A stretch of 64,000 nucleotides of DNA from Candidatus Rokuibacteriota bacterium (GCA_003220495.1 QHSP01000033.1:46106-110105); one strand, 5' to 3'; counted from the stretch's first letter, positions 36,401 through 44,796 are shown. Numbers and translations: made by a program. Notes: generated from the letters alone by a model not told the origin.

Positions 36401-36791
36401 TGGCGACGATCGGCGGCAGGATCTCGCGCGGCATGTTGCGAACCGCGATGGCCACCTTGTCGCGGACATCCTGGGCGGCCACGTCGATCTGACGGTTCAG
36501 GTTGAACGTGACGATGACGATGGCGACGCCCGTGCCGGAGATCGAGCGCAGCTCGTTGATCCCCTGGATCGTGTTGATCTGCTCCTCGAGCCGCTGGGCC
36601 ACCTGGGTCTCGGTCTCCTCGGTGGAGGCGCCCGGCAGCTCGACGCGCACGCTGACGGTCGGCAGATCGACGGTCGGGAAGCGGTCGACGCCCAGCCGGA
36701 ACCAGCTCGCGGCGCCGATGACCACGAAGCCCATGACGAGCATGGTCGCGAACACCGGACGCTTGATGCAGACCTCGGCGAGCTTTTGCAT
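33468..36791 (-). CDS. RND-family efflux pump inner-membrane transporter (AcrB/MdtB-like)
   Basis: An 1107-residue proton-driven RND transporter. The N-terminus KLAEVCIKRPVFATMLVMG starts the first membrane helix; GASTEETETQVAQRLEEQI is the usual first periplasmic motif. Paired aspartates in MVGIVIDDAIVVLENVFR (helix 4, about 400) form the proton-relay site. Two large periplasmic porter loops and twelve membrane helices are in place. It follows its membrane-fusion protein by six bases. No outer-membrane TolC-like gene is in the window, so the pump must recruit one from elsewhere. Specificity is unknown. Confidence 0.9.
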   Translation of the reverse strand: MQKLAEVCIKRPVFATMLVMGFVVIGAASWFRLGVDRFPTVDLPTVSVRVELPGASTEETETQVAQRLEEQINTIQGINELRSISGTGVAIVIVTFNLNRQIDVAAQDVRDKVAIAVRNMPREILPPIVAKFDNDQAPVVTIALSSDRSLRELTEIADKIVRPQLERSTGVGEVRIVGGLLRSVNVWIDPDRLAAYQIPITNVRDAVIRQNADLPGGNVTAGLNEASLRTMGRIAEPRSFNDLVVATLSGVPVRVRDIGYAEDGTKEQRSAARLNGVPTVIMEVRRQSGENTVAVIEGVKGKLARLRDQVPPDVKLEVIRDQSRYIYAALHEINLHLVLGSILASLVVLAFMRSWRSTFIAAVAIPTSVVSAFGMMWALNFTLNSVTMLALVLMVGIVIDDAIVVLENVFRFVEEKKMRPFEAAREATADIGLAVMATTFSLVVIFVPVSFMSSISGRFLYQFGLTAAVSVLVSLLVSFSLTPMMCARLLRAEDAASGHAEGAHAGSRGGFYAWIDRAYAWSLAWSMRHRWVIVVISVATLVSAVPIYRQVKQEYIPSDVDESEFEVLVFGPEKMSLAAMDEGMQALAREARETKGVALTLASGGGSFLGKVNQGYMYVRTVSHEERTLTPGRLWKGLISGRPLDAFRGNYSQREVMMALRQRFRKFTDMRTQVRNIAGFNIGGGTFDIDLALRGPELEKLSEYGETLKLKAREIGGIVDIDTTLRLDKPELRVAIDRQRAADLRVDTQQIATALRLMVGGDDQVSRFHDPVVNDDYDVQIRLMPQFRGNLSTIQRLYVSRDTTSTNPATGSPAQVNLAPGGGLVRLDNVVKIEPASTASRIDRTDRQRETRLRAGIAPGYGQADRIGLLKKAVADMSLPSAYQTFVTGKAKEMEKTFTEFLWVFLLSVIFMYMILASQFESLIHPLTILLSLPLSVPFALFSLYYTGNTLNLYSALGILVLFGVVKKNAILQIDHMNALRAHGMDRDAAIMQGNRDRLRPILMTTLALVAGMLPLWVGTGPGSEERRAIAVVVIGGQTLCLLLTLLVTPVAYSLFEDAARALQVSGPSLAPWRRLVRQGERRAWRHRLRRAWRRTPARGISGGVDD

Positions 36792-36797
36792 GGCGGT

Positions 36798-38006
36798 CTA
36801 CGGGACCACGGTCACCGGCTGGCCGCCGACGAGGTTGCCCGGAACGGTGACCACGGGGTCGCCGCGCTTGAGCCCGTCGACGATCTCGACGTCCTCGCCC
36901 AGACGGCGACCGGTCGTCACGCGGACCTCGGCGGTCTTGCCCTGACGGACGATCAACACCTTCTCGACGCCGGCGAAGACGATGATGGCGCTCGCGGGGA
37001 CGCTCACTACCGGCTGGCTCACCTCGGTCATGATCTCGACGCGCGCGAAGGAGCCCGGACGCAGGAACCCGCGCTCGTTCGGCACCTCTGCTTCCACCAT
37101 CAAGGTGCGATTCTGTTCCTGGACGATCGGCGACAGGCGAACCACACGGCCGCGATAAACGGTGGGATCGCCCTCGACGGTCAACGTCACCGCGTGCCCG
37201 GCGCGCACGCCGACGCCCTCGCGCTCGGGAACCGGCACGCGCAGCCGCAGCGGGTGCACGCGCACCATCGTCGCGATCGGCGTGCCCGCGGCCAGGTACT
37301 CGCCCACCGACGCCTGCTTGAGACTCACCACGCCGTCGAGCGGCGAGAGGATCACCGTGTCGGTGAGCTGCTGGCGGGCCAGATCGAGCTCGGAGCGCCG
37401 CTGGGCGATCACGGCCTGCCGGTTGCGGACTTCCTCGTGCGCGTCCTGGTAGCGCCCTTCCGATACCTGCAGGGCTGCTTCGGCCGTGTCGAGCTGAGCG
37501 CGGGCGATCAGCTCCTGCTGCGCGAGCCTGATGCTCCGGTCGCGGGTGAGCCGCGCGTCGTCCAGCATCGCACGGGCCTGGCGGACGATCGCCGTCTGCT
37601 CTGGATCGACCCGCTCATCGCTGCCGGTGGGCGAAAGGCCCAGGCGAACGCGCGCCTGTTGCAGCGAGGCCTCGGACTGCTCGACCCGGAACTTGAAATC
37701 GCTCTGATCGAGTCTGCCTATGACCTGGCCCTTCTTCACCCGGGTGCCGAGGTCGACGGTGATCTCGGCCAGACGCCCGGCGACCTTCGTGCCGAGCACC
37801 ACCTGGTCGTCAGCCGCCAGGGTTCCGGTGGCCGATACGGTGCGCGCCACCGTCCGCTCCGCGGCCGGCGTCGCCTTCACCTCGCGTGGCGGCGGGCTCG
37901 CCGGCTTGCTCTTCTGCTCCTCGGCGCCGACCGAGCCCTGTCCCTGGCAGCCGCTGAGCAGAAGGATCAGGCCTAGAGCGAGGGCGGACAGGGCGTGGGG
38001 GGACAT
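36798..38006 (-). CDS. RND efflux membrane-fusion protein (HlyD/AcrA-like lipoprotein)
   Basis: A 402-residue periplasmic adaptor. A signal with the lipobox LLLSGC gives a lipid-anchored cysteine near residue 19. The biotinyl-lipoyl-like half VSATGTLAADDQVVLG is near 60-75, a coiled-coil hairpin runs roughly 115-215 (alternating EASLQQARVRLG, ARAQLDTAEAALQ and RRSELDLARQQL), and VILSPLDGVVSLKQASVGEYL returns to the lipoyl domain before the beta-barrel. The ATG at 38006 is chosen because it begins the lipoprotein signal. It bridges the RND pump to an outer-membrane channel. Confidence 0.88.
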   Translation of the reverse strand: MSPHALSALALGLILLLSGCQGQGSVGAEEQKSKPASPPPREVKATPAAERTVARTVSATGTLAADDQVVLGTKVAGRLAEITVDLGTRVKKGQVIGRLDQSDFKFRVEQSEASLQQARVRLGLSPTGSDERVDPEQTAIVRQARAMLDDARLTRDRSIRLAQQELIARAQLDTAEAALQVSEGRYQDAHEEVRNRQAVIAQRRSELDLARQQLTDTVILSPLDGVVSLKQASVGEYLAAGTPIATMVRVHPLRLRVPVPEREGVGVRAGHAVTLTVEGDPTVYRGRVVRLSPIVQEQNRTLMVEAEVPNERGFLRPGSFARVEIMTEVSQPVVSVPASAIIVFAGVEKVLIVRQGKTAEVRVTTGRRLGEDVEIVDGLKRGDPVVTVPGNLVGGQPVTVVP

Positions 38007-38019
38007 CCGGTTGATGATA

Positions 38020-38847
38020 CTACCGAGCCGGAGCGGGCGGAGCGACCGAGACACCCTGAGCGCCGTTCCGGGAAATCGCCTCGGCCACCAGGCCGGAGGC
38101 CTTCATGTCCTCGACGAACGCGCGCAGGAACCGCGCCGAAGCCTCGCGGTTCTTCGGGGTGCCGATCGCCTGCTGGACCGCCGTGAACTGCCCGTCGAGG
38201 ATCCGTGCGCCCGGCAGTTTCTGGACGTCGGTCAGGAGCCGCGGCTTGAGCCCGGCCAACGCCTCGAGCTTCTGGGCCACGAACACGTCGAACGAGGAAT
38301 CGAGACCCTGAGTCAGCACGAGCTTCGCGTGCTTGATCGTCCGGACCAGGTAGAGTCCGTAGGCGCTCTGATCCGCCACGGCAATCCGCACGCCCGCGCG
38401 GTCGACCTCGTCGACGGACCGGATCGGCGACCCCGCGGGGACGATGTACGTCGACGGAATCTCGAGGTAAGCGGCCGTGAACGCGATCTCGGCGGCGCGC
38501 TGGGGCTCCGCGCCGAGGAACGCCACGTCCCACGCGCCCGTCTTCACGCCGTCGCCGAGCTTGCCGGCGGTGTCGAACTTGATGAACTCGACAGGCACGC
38601 CGACCCTCCGGCCGAGCTCGCGGGCCACGTCGGAGGCGACGCCGCGGGGGTCGGTCGCCGACGAGCCGGGAGTGACCAGCAGGAAGTTGCCGTGGTTGAG
38701 CCCGACCCTGAGCTTTCCGGAAGGAGCGATCTCGGATCGAACGGCGGGCGTGATCTCGGTCGCCATGGCGCCAGACGTTAGCACGAACCACACGCCGGAA
38801 GCCATGCCGAGCGCGAATCCGCGCGCGAGCCGTCGGCGAGTCGTCAC
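38020..38847 (-). CDS. Periplasmic transporter substrate-binding domain protein (family 3-like)
   Basis: A 275-residue periplasmic protein of the amino-acid-binding (family 3) type. Starting at GTG, the N-terminus TTRRRLARGFALGMASG looks like a Tat or Sec signal. The mature part shows LRVGLNHGNFLLV, then WDVAFLGAEPQRAAEIAFTA near 110-129, where soluble receptors have their first hinge. The GTG overlaps the stop of the NTF2-like gene (GTGA). It lies upstream of the efflux genes in the same operon, an unusual place for a binding protein; no importer genes adjoin it. Confidence 0.75.
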   Translation of the reverse strand: MTTRRRLARGFALGMASGVWFVLTSGAMATEITPAVRSEIAPSGKLRVGLNHGNFLLVTPGSSATDPRGVASDVARELGRRVGVPVEFIKFDTAGKLGDGVKTGAWDVAFLGAEPQRAAEIAFTAAYLEIPSTYIVPAGSPIRSVDEVDRAGVRIAVADQSAYGLYLVRTIKHAKLVLTQGLDSSFDVFVAQKLEALAGLKPRLLTDVQKLPGARILDGQFTAVQQAIGTPKNREASARFLRAFVEDMKASGLVAEAISRNGAQGVSVAPPAPAR

Positions 38848-39218
38848 GAGGCCGTCCGGTTCTTGAAGAACGAGCTCTTGACCGCGATCTTGTCGTGGCG
38901 GAACGTGAACACGTCGCAGCCGTTGACCTCGACCTTCCGGCCGTCGCCGGTCGTGCCCGTGAAGATCCACTCCGACAGCCCCCGATCGCCCGACACGAAG
39001 TGGCGCACGGCTCCAAAGCGCGCGTCGGGAAACGCCGCGAACACTCTGGTGAACGCCTCGCGCACGCGCTCACGCCCGACGTGCCGCGTGCCGCACGCGT
39101 CCGAACCTGCCGTACTCTCGAAGACGCAATCGTCGGCCATGAAGGTCATCAAGAAGTCGACGTCGTGGCCGTTCCAGCCCGCCTCGAAGAACGCGTCCAG
39201 ATCCTTCGTCGTCATCAT
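38844..39218 (-). CDS. NTF2-like / SnoaL-like protein
   Basis: A 124-residue protein with the cone-shaped NTF2-like fold. FFEAGWNGHDVDFLMTFMADDCVFE and REAFTRVFAAFPDARF are typical of the SnoaL-like group, which includes isomerases, lyases and non-enzymatic ligand carriers. The ATG at 39218 has GAGGAG about seven bases upstream; the adjacent second ATG is possible. It is the first gene of the four-gene operon leading to the RND pump. Function unknown. Confidence 0.75.
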   Translation of the reverse strand: MMTTKDLDAFFEAGWNGHDVDFLMTFMADDCVFESTAGSDACGTRHVGRERVREAFTRVFAAFPDARFGAVRHFVSGDRGLSEWIFTGTTGDGRKVEVNGCDVFTFRHDKIAVKSSFFKNRTAS

Positions 39219-39536
39219 AGGCGTCTCCTCGCGGAGAGAATCGCCGCGGCCTCGGCATCCGTCAATTCCCGATACATCCGTGTGCTGGCCCGGCGCGACA
39301 CGATGTATGGTGCCGTCGCCGAGCGGCCGCCCATACATCCACGCGAGCGACTCGCCGAATACCGCATCTTGCGCTATTCTCTGACCGGCCCGATCGAGGG
39401 GCCGACGGTCCGCGTAAAGGGCTCAGCCCACTCTCTCTGATTGGTCGACGCGACATAACCTGACTTCCTGCCCGCAGCTCGCGGACGCCGGGCGCAACGC
39501 AAGGGCCTCGCCCTGCGAATGGAAGGAAGGTTCGTC
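39219..39536. other. Divergent intergenic region with spaced inverted repeat
   Basis: This 318-base stretch separates the NTF2-led operon from the ankyrin gene and should hold both promoters. GATGTATGG (39302-39310) and CCATACATC (39331-39339) are perfect inverted copies 20 bases apart, and ATACATCC also occurs at 39272-39279, giving three related half sites that could bind a regulator. No convincing -35/-10 pair or gene was found. Confidence 0.35.
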
Positions 39537-41000
39537 ATGAATTCGCCACGGTCGCTTCCTCTCCGCGCCAACCTCGAGCACCTCCGGAACCAAGCCAAGC
39601 AGCGCCTGAAGGCGATGCGCGTCCAGGATCCCGCGGCCCGGCTCACCGACGCGCAGCTGGCGATCGCGCGCGAGTACGGCTTCGCGAGCTGGCGCCAGCT
39701 CAAGGCCACGGTCGACGCGCGGGATCGCGAGCGCGCGTTCGCCGCCGCGTACGCGGGCGATCTCGACACGGTCCGGCGCGCGCTCGACGACGGATTCAAC
39801 CCCGGCGCGACCGACGCGACCGGCCGGACCATCCACCAGATCGCCAAGACGCTCGGCCACACCGACCTCGAGCTGCTCATGCGCGTACATCAGGAGCGCG
39901 ACGAGCGGCGAGATGAGGTCAAGCGCGCCGTCGAGTCCATCCACGAAGCCGCGGCGGAGGGGCGCGCCGACGAGCTTCAGCGGTTGCTCGACGCGCATCC
40001 TGATCTTCTCGACGCGCGCGGCGTGAGCTGGGAGCGGCAGACCGTGCTGCACCGGGCGGCGTGGAAGAACCGGCTCGCGTGCGTTCGCCTCTTGCTGGAG
40101 CGCGGCGCGAACGTCGGGATTCGCGACTTCGGCAACAACGCCTACGCTCTGCACTTCGCCGCCTCCGAGGCCGACCTCGCGATCGTCGCGATGCTGGTCG
40201 AGGCCGGGGCAGACGTCGTCGGAGAGGGCGACGACCATCACCTCGACGTGCTCGGCTGGGCAACGTGCCTGGGTCGCGTCCGCGAAGACGTCGCCGAGTA
40301 CCTTTTGCGCGCGGGCGCCCGGCTCAACATCTGGTCCGCGATCGCGCTCGGCCGGGCCGACGCGGTCCGCGCGTTCGTCGCGAGCGCGCCGTCGATCCTG
40401 TCGGCGCGCATGAGCCGCAACGAGCACGGCCGCGCGCCGCTGCATCACGCCGCGGCGGTGAATCGCCCGGCGATGGTCCGCCTGCTGCTCGAGCTCGGGG
40501 CGAACGTGCACGCGACCGACGACGTGGGCCGGACCGCGCTGACCGTCGCCGCCGCCGCGAACGCGGATCCGAGCATCCTCGGGCTGCTCCAGGACGCCGG
40601 CGCCACGCTCGACCTCCTCGCGGCAGTGGCCCTCGGGCGCCACGACCTGGCGGAGCGCATCCTCGCCGAGGACGCCACCCGGATCGGGGCGGACGGCCGC
40701 GATACCGTGGCCCTCCATCTCCTGGTCGCGCAGCGGCATGTCGAAGGCGTGCGGTGGCTCATCGAGCGCGGCGTCGACGTGAACGCCAAGCGTGTGCTGT
40801 GGGACTGCAACCACACCGCGCTCCACGTCACGACGGAGCTGCCGGGCGGCGCGATCGAGCTCACACGAATCTTGCTGGACGCCGGGGCGGATCCGAATAT
40901 CCGGGACGACAAGTACGAGGCGACAGTCCTCGGCTGGGCTGAATTCTGTGCCCAGCCCGAGATCGCCGACCTGCTGCGCCGACGCGGCGCGACGACGTGA
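39537..41000 (+). CDS. Ankyrin-repeat protein
   Basis: A 487-residue protein. The first 60 residues (LRANLEHLRNQAKQRLKAM, then FASWRQLKATV) form a small helical domain often found at the start of bacterial ankyrin proteins. The rest is a run of about ten ankyrin repeats, seen in repeated TVLHRAAWKNRLACVRLLLE, APLHHAAAVNRPAMVRLLLE and TALHVTTELPGGAIELTRILL patterns. Such proteins act as binding scaffolds. No signal peptide is seen, so it is probably cytoplasmic. The second ATG (39537) is preferred to 39519 because GGAAGGAAGG stands right before it. No operon partner. Confidence 0.85.
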   Translation: MNSPRSLPLRANLEHLRNQAKQRLKAMRVQDPAARLTDAQLAIAREYGFASWRQLKATVDARDRERAFAAAYAGDLDTVRRALDDGFNPGATDATGRTIHQIAKTLGHTDLELLMRVHQERDERRDEVKRAVESIHEAAAEGRADELQRLLDAHPDLLDARGVSWERQTVLHRAAWKNRLACVRLLLERGANVGIRDFGNNAYALHFAASEADLAIVAMLVEAGADVVGEGDDHHLDVLGWATCLGRVREDVAEYLLRAGARLNIWSAIALGRADAVRAFVASAPSILSARMSRNEHGRAPLHHAAAVNRPAMVRLLLELGANVHATDDVGRTALTVAAAANADPSILGLLQDAGATLDLLAAVALGRHDLAERILAEDATRIGADGRDTVALHLLVAQRHVEGVRWLIERGVDVNAKRVLWDCNHTALHVTTELPGGAIELTRILLDAGADPNIRDDKYEATVLGWAEFCAQPEIADLLRRRGATT

Positions 41001-41013
41001 GGTTGATTTGTCC

Positions 41014-41036
41014 GCGCGCCTCGCCCGGCGGGGCCT
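41014..41036. repeat. Possible half copy of the dispersed hairpin repeat
   Basis: GCGCGCCTCGCCCGGCGGGG followed by CC matches the left arm of the repeat at 31188 and 50491 with one mismatch against the 50491 version. It sits between the convergent ankyrin and Ldh-type genes and includes the first base or two of the latter's stop codon. The right arm is missing, so it may be a decayed copy or chance. Confidence 0.45.
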
Positions 41037-42129
41037 ACCGCATCGTCGCCAGCGGCTCCAGGCCCATCTCGCCCGTGCAGACGCCGAACCACTGGATGAC
41101 TTCCTTGTGGAGCGGGATCCCGTGGGCGCGACGGTGCTGGATCTCTTCGGCCTCGGACAGCCCGGGATAGAGGACGCGCTCCTGTCCCGGCGCCGGGGTC
41201 GCCGTTCTCAGGGTCTTGAGCATCCCGTCCATCGTGTCCTTGAACTGCTCGGGGTCGGTGAAGGCTTCGATGTTGTACGCGGCGAAGTGGTTCTTCGATC
41301 CGCTGCCGGCCGCGAGCATCGTGGGCAGAGCGCCCGAGAGCACCGTCGACAGGACCTCGGCCATCATGGCGAACCCGTAGCCCTTGTGCGAGCCCTGCTC
41401 GCGCGTCCCGCCGAGCGGCGCCTGATGGTACTCGTCGCGGTCGAACACGGGCTTTTCCTCCATGATCGGGATGCCTTCCTTGTCCGTGACCCAGCCCGGC
41501 AGGAGCGGCGAGCCCACGCGCATGGCCAGCCGGATCTTGTTGCCGGCGATCGCGGACGTCGCGGCGTCGAAGAGCATCGGCGCCTCGTGCCGCGCCGGAG
41601 CCGCGAGCGCGATCGGGTTCGTGCCGAGGAGCGGCTTCGCGGCGAACGTCGGCACCACGCTCAGCCCGGCGCCCGTGAAGCAGACGCCGACCATCCCCTG
41701 CTCCGCGGCCTGCATCGCGTAATGACCGATCGCGCCGAAGTGGCCGCTGTTGAACACGGTCACCACGCCCACGCCGACGCGCCGGGCCTTGTCGATCGCG
41801 AGCCGCATCGCCTTCGGGCCGACCATGATCCCGAGCCGCCGCTCGGCGTCGATCACGGCCGTGCCGGGCGACTCGCGGACGATGCGCCAGCCCGAGCGAG
41901 AGTCGAGCTTGCCGGCCTTGTAGTCGCGGACGTACGCGCGCAGCATGTTCGACACGCCGTGCGTCTCGACCCCGCGGAGGTCGGTCATCGTGAGGACGTC
42001 CGCGCCCTCGGCGGCGTCCTCGGGTGTGAGGCCGAGCTTCTCGAAAATCTGCGTCACGGTGCGGCGGAGCGCCGCCTCCGAGACGAACACCTGATCCTTC
42101 ACGGGAACCTTGAAGCGCTCGAGAATCAT
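41035..42129 (-). CDS. Ldh family oxidoreductase (malate/L-sulfolactate dehydrogenase-like)
   Basis: A 364-residue NAD(P)-dependent 2-hydroxyacid dehydrogenase of the Ldh2/MDH2 family, unrelated in fold to classical LDH. ADVLTMTDLRGVETHGVSNM near 43-62 and NSGHFGAIGHYAMQAAE near 126-142 (with the catalytic histidine region) are family motifs, as are LLGTNPIALAAP near 166-177 and SHKGYGFAMMAEVL near 248-261, which carries the conserved lysine. Members oxidise malate, lactate, sulfolactate or ureidoglycolate. The next gene upstream is the alpha/beta-barrel protein 30 bases away, probably in one transcript. Confidence 0.88.
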   Translation of the reverse strand: MILERFKVPVKDQVFVSEAALRRTVTQIFEKLGLTPEDAAEGADVLTMTDLRGVETHGVSNMLRAYVRDYKAGKLDSRSGWRIVRESPGTAVIDAERRLGIMVGPKAMRLAIDKARRVGVGVVTVFNSGHFGAIGHYAMQAAEQGMVGVCFTGAGLSVVPTFAAKPLLGTNPIALAAPARHEAPMLFDAATSAIAGNKIRLAMRVGSPLLPGWVTDKEGIPIMEEKPVFDRDEYHQAPLGGTREQGSHKGYGFAMMAEVLSTVLSGALPTMLAAGSGSKNHFAAYNIEAFTDPEQFKDTMDGMLKTLRTATPAPGQERVLYPGLSEAEEIQHRRAHGIPLHKEVIQWFGVCTGEMGLEPLATMR

Positions 42130-42159
42130 GGCTTGCTCTCCTCCCGAATCTTCGCCGCG

Positions 42160-42789
42160 CTAGGCGCCGCGGACGTAGCGCCGGCAGACCAGGCGCAGGT
42201 GATCGCGGAAATGTGGCTGCAGCCGGCTCGTCCAATCGCTCTGACGCGCCTGCTTCCATTCGGCCGACTCCTGCACCTCGGGCGCCGCCAGATGATAGAG
42301 CGCCACGTACTGGCGGTTACCGGTGCCGCGGAAGCGCCGGGCGCTGAGCACGCCGGGGACGGCGGCGAGCGCCGGGATGTGCTCCTTGTCGTACCACTCG
42401 TTGAACTCGGCTTCGTGCTCGGGCGCGATGTTCATGGCGTTGAGGAGCAGCCCGCCCGCGCCGGCCGGGGCGAGCTGGTCGCCCGGGAGGATCTGATCCC
42501 CCTCGAAGCGCATGAGGCGGTCGACCTTGCCGGTGACGCGCTTGGACCACGGCGACAGGTTCGCGCCGCCGATCGCCAGGTAGGCCGGGCTCGCCAGCAC
42601 CTTGACGTTCTCGAGGTCGTAGGTGGCGACGGAGACCTTGCGATCGCTGGCGCTGATCCAGCGCTCGCACACGAGGAAGCCCGGGACGCGCTGGCGCTCC
42701 GGCAGGTGCTCGGTGTCGTACCAGTCCTGGAACTCGTCCTCGGCCGCGCCCCCGATGTTCATCGCCGCGATCAGCGTGCCCTTTGCCAT
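42160..42789 (-). CDS. Tandem dimeric alpha/beta-barrel (EthD/DUF4286-like) protein
   Basis: A 209-residue protein made of two similar ferredoxin-like modules. The motif F-x-x-W-Y-D-x-E-H occurs in each half: EFQDWYDTEHLPERQRVPGF near 19-38 and EFNEWYDKEHIPALAAVPGV near 127-146. Proteins with this motif are grouped with EthD and DUF4286, small helpers or enzymes in degradation and polyketide pathways. Function unknown. GGAG precedes the ATG. The start lies inside the last codons of the upstream AdaA-like gene (19-base overlap), so the two may be coupled. Confidence 0.7.
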   Translation of the reverse strand: MAKGTLIAAMNIGGAAEDEFQDWYDTEHLPERQRVPGFLVCERWISASDRKVSVATYDLENVKVLASPAYLAIGGANLSPWSKRVTGKVDRLMRFEGDQILPGDQLAPAGAGGLLLNAMNIAPEHEAEFNEWYDKEHIPALAAVPGVLSARRFRGTGNRQYVALYHLAAPEVQESAEWKQARQSDWTSRLQPHFRDHLRLVCRRYVRGA

Positions 42790-43439
42790 GGTCGGCTCCT
42801 CCCGCGGGAAGATTGCCACGGCGCACGAGACTCGGCAACGGCCCGGCGCGCGCGGGCTCCTCCGGCCCGGCCGCGTCTGGGGCGCGCATGGCGAACCGCC
42901 GTCGGCGACCGGCGATAGACCGAGCGGAACGCCGAGTTGAAGCGCCGGATGCTCGCGAACCCGGACGCGAAAGCGATCGCGGACATCGACATCGCCGTGG
43001 AGTCGACGAGGGCCTTCGCGCGCTGCACGCGCCGGGTCGTCGCGACCGCGGTCGGCGAAGCGCCGGCGTGGCGCAGGAACAGCCGGCGAAGATGCCGCGC
43101 CGTCATCCCGAGCGTGTCGGCGAGGTCCTCGACCCTCGCCTCGCCGTCGAGGAATCCCCGCTCGATGAGGCGAAGCGCGCGCGCGACCGTCGCGGCGGCA
43201 CCCTGCCACGCCGGCGTCCCCGGCGCCGTCTCTGGTCGACATCGCAGGCACGGCCGGAAGCCCGCGCGCTCGGCCGCGGCCGCGGTCGGGAAGAACACGA
43301 CGTTCCTCGACTTGGCGGGCTTCACCGGACACGTCGGCCGGCAATAGATGCGCGTCGTCCGCACGCCCGTGTAGAACGCGCCGTCGAAGCGCGGGTCGCG
43401 GGCGATGCGTGCGCGATCGCAGGTCTTCGAGTCGAGCAC
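42771..43439 (-). CDS. AdaA-like methylphosphotriester-DNA-binding transcriptional activator
   Basis: About 222 residues from a GTG start. The N-terminal Ada zinc domain has CDRARIARDPRFDGAFY and CRPTCP, then FRPCLRCRP, giving the four zinc cysteines; the first of these normally accepts a methyl group from DNA phosphotriesters. An AraC-type helix-turn-helix follows (VEDLADTLGMTARHLRRLF and MSAIAFASGFASIRRFNSAF). There is neither an AlkA glycosylase nor an MGMT domain, so it resembles the two-domain AdaA of Bacillus. The last 35 residues are arginine-rich and look unstructured. An upstream ATG at 43562 is possible but would add about 40 non-family residues. Confidence 0.75.
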   Translation of the reverse strand: MLDSKTCDRARIARDPRFDGAFYTGVRTTRIYCRPTCPVKPAKSRNVVFFPTAAAAERAGFRPCLRCRPETAPGTPAWQGAAATVARALRLIERGFLDGEARVEDLADTLGMTARHLRRLFLRHAGASPTAVATTRRVQRAKALVDSTAMSMSAIAFASGFASIRRFNSAFRSVYRRSPTAVRHARPRRGRAGGARARRAVAESRAPWQSSRGRSRPWQRAR

Positions 43440-43560
43440 GCCGCCGTTCTTCACGTTCGAGAAGCGTAGCACGCGCGGACACGTCGCGATTCCGCGCGGA
43501 CGATCACGTCCGAAAACGGCCAGACAGCGGGCCGCGCAGCCGATAGCGTCGTGAGAGGAC

Positions 43561-44793
43561 ATGAGCGCGCGATACTTCTACGGCTGGAACGTCGTGGGCG
43601 CGACGTTCGTGATGGCGCTCGGGAGCTTCGGTCTGGGCTTCTATGGGATCGCCGTGTACGTCGCGACGCTCCAGCAGCTCCACGGATGGTCGGCGTCGAC
43701 CGTCTCGGCGCCGATCACCGCGTACTACGTCGCCGGCGCGCTCCTGACCGCGGCCATCGCCGGCGTGTACGAGCGATTCGGGCCGCGCGTCGTCGTGGCG
43801 GGCGGCGCCGTCTGCATGGCCGCGAGCATCGCGGCACTCGGCGGCGTCGGCCGGCCGTGGCAGCTCTATCCCGTCTTCCTCGTGATGTCGGTCGGCTGGG
43901 GCGCGATGAGCGGCGCCGCGATCAACATCATCCTGGCGCCGTGGTTCCAGCGCCGGCGGGGCCTCGCCGTGAGCCTCGCGTTCAACGGGGCCACCCTCGG
44001 CGGCGTGATCGTCGTACCCGCGCTGATCGCGCTCGTCGGGTGGCTCGGCTTCGCGCGCGCGCTGACGATCGCGGCGCTCGTGCTGCTCGTGGCGCTCCTC
44101 GTGATCGCCACGATGATCATGCGGACCAGGCCCGAAGCGCTCGGCCTCGGGCCCGACGGGGATCCGCCGCGCGGTGCGCCGATCGGCTCGGCGGCCGATG
44201 GTGATCGGCGCTGGCGACGCGACGCGCTCCGCACGTGGCGCTTCTGGAGCGTGTCGGCGCCCTTCGCGCTCGGCCTCGCCGCGCAGGTCGGCGTCCTCAC
44301 GCACCTGGTGGCGCTGGTGACGCCGGCGCTGGGCGCGGGCGGCGCGGCGCGCGCGGTCAGCCTGACGACGGCGGCGGCGCTGGTCGGGCGACTGGCGACG
44401 GGCTTTGCAATCGACAAGCTCAACCGGCGTCTGGTCGCGAGCGCGACTCTGATCGTCCAGCTTGCCGGTCTGGCGTTGCTCGCGCGCGAGCCGTCGGCGG
44501 CGAGCGTCTACGCGGGCTGCACCTTGTTCGGTCTCGGCGTCGGAAACCTGACGACCTTGCCGGGGCTGATCCTCGCCGTCGAGTGGCCGCGCGAGCGCTT
44601 CAGCGTGCTCGTCGGTCTCGTGGTCGGCATCAACCAGCTGACGTTCGCCTTCGGCCCCTCGCTCGTCGGGGTCGTCCGCGACCGGGCCGGCACGTACGGT
44701 GCAGCGCTCTGGACCTGCGCCCTGCTCGAGGCGATCAGCGCCGCCCTGATCCTGCTCGGGCCGGGGCCGGCCGAGGAGGCGCGGGAGAGCTGA
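43561..44793 (+). CDS. MFS transporter (oxalate/formate antiporter-like group)
   Basis: A 410-residue major-facilitator protein with about twelve membrane helices. GWNVVGATFVMALGSFGLGFYGIAVY is the first helix; the loop after helix 2 has YERFGPRVVVAGG, the MFS loop 2-3 motif in weak form, and NGATLGGVIVVPALIALVGWLGF near 139-161 is typical of monocarboxylate and oxalate/formate-like transporters. The start has GAGAGGAC upstream and lies divergent from the AdaA-like gene. The substrate is probably an organic acid, but this is not certain. It converges with the MetE-like gene, three bases apart. Confidence 0.85.
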   Translation: MSARYFYGWNVVGATFVMALGSFGLGFYGIAVYVATLQQLHGWSASTVSAPITAYYVAGALLTAAIAGVYERFGPRVVVAGGAVCMAASIAALGGVGRPWQLYPVFLVMSVGWGAMSGAAINIILAPWFQRRRGLAVSLAFNGATLGGVIVVPALIALVGWLGFARALTIAALVLLVALLVIATMIMRTRPEALGLGPDGDPPRGAPIGSAADGDRRWRRDALRTWRFWSVSAPFALGLAAQVGVLTHLVALVTPALGAGGAARAVSLTTAAALVGRLATGFAIDKLNRRLVASATLIVQLAGLALLAREPSAASVYAGCTLFGLGVGNLTTLPGLILAVEWPRERFSVLVGLVVGINQLTFAFGPSLVGVVRDRAGTYGAALWTCALLEAISAALILLGPGPAEEARES

Positions 44794-44796
44794 CGC

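Noticed and set aside
34485..37976. Very long plus-strand open frame opposite the RND and membrane-fusion genes
   Set aside because: A GC-driven shadow frame, rich in Arg, His and Asp, with no domain; the minus-strand genes are clear.
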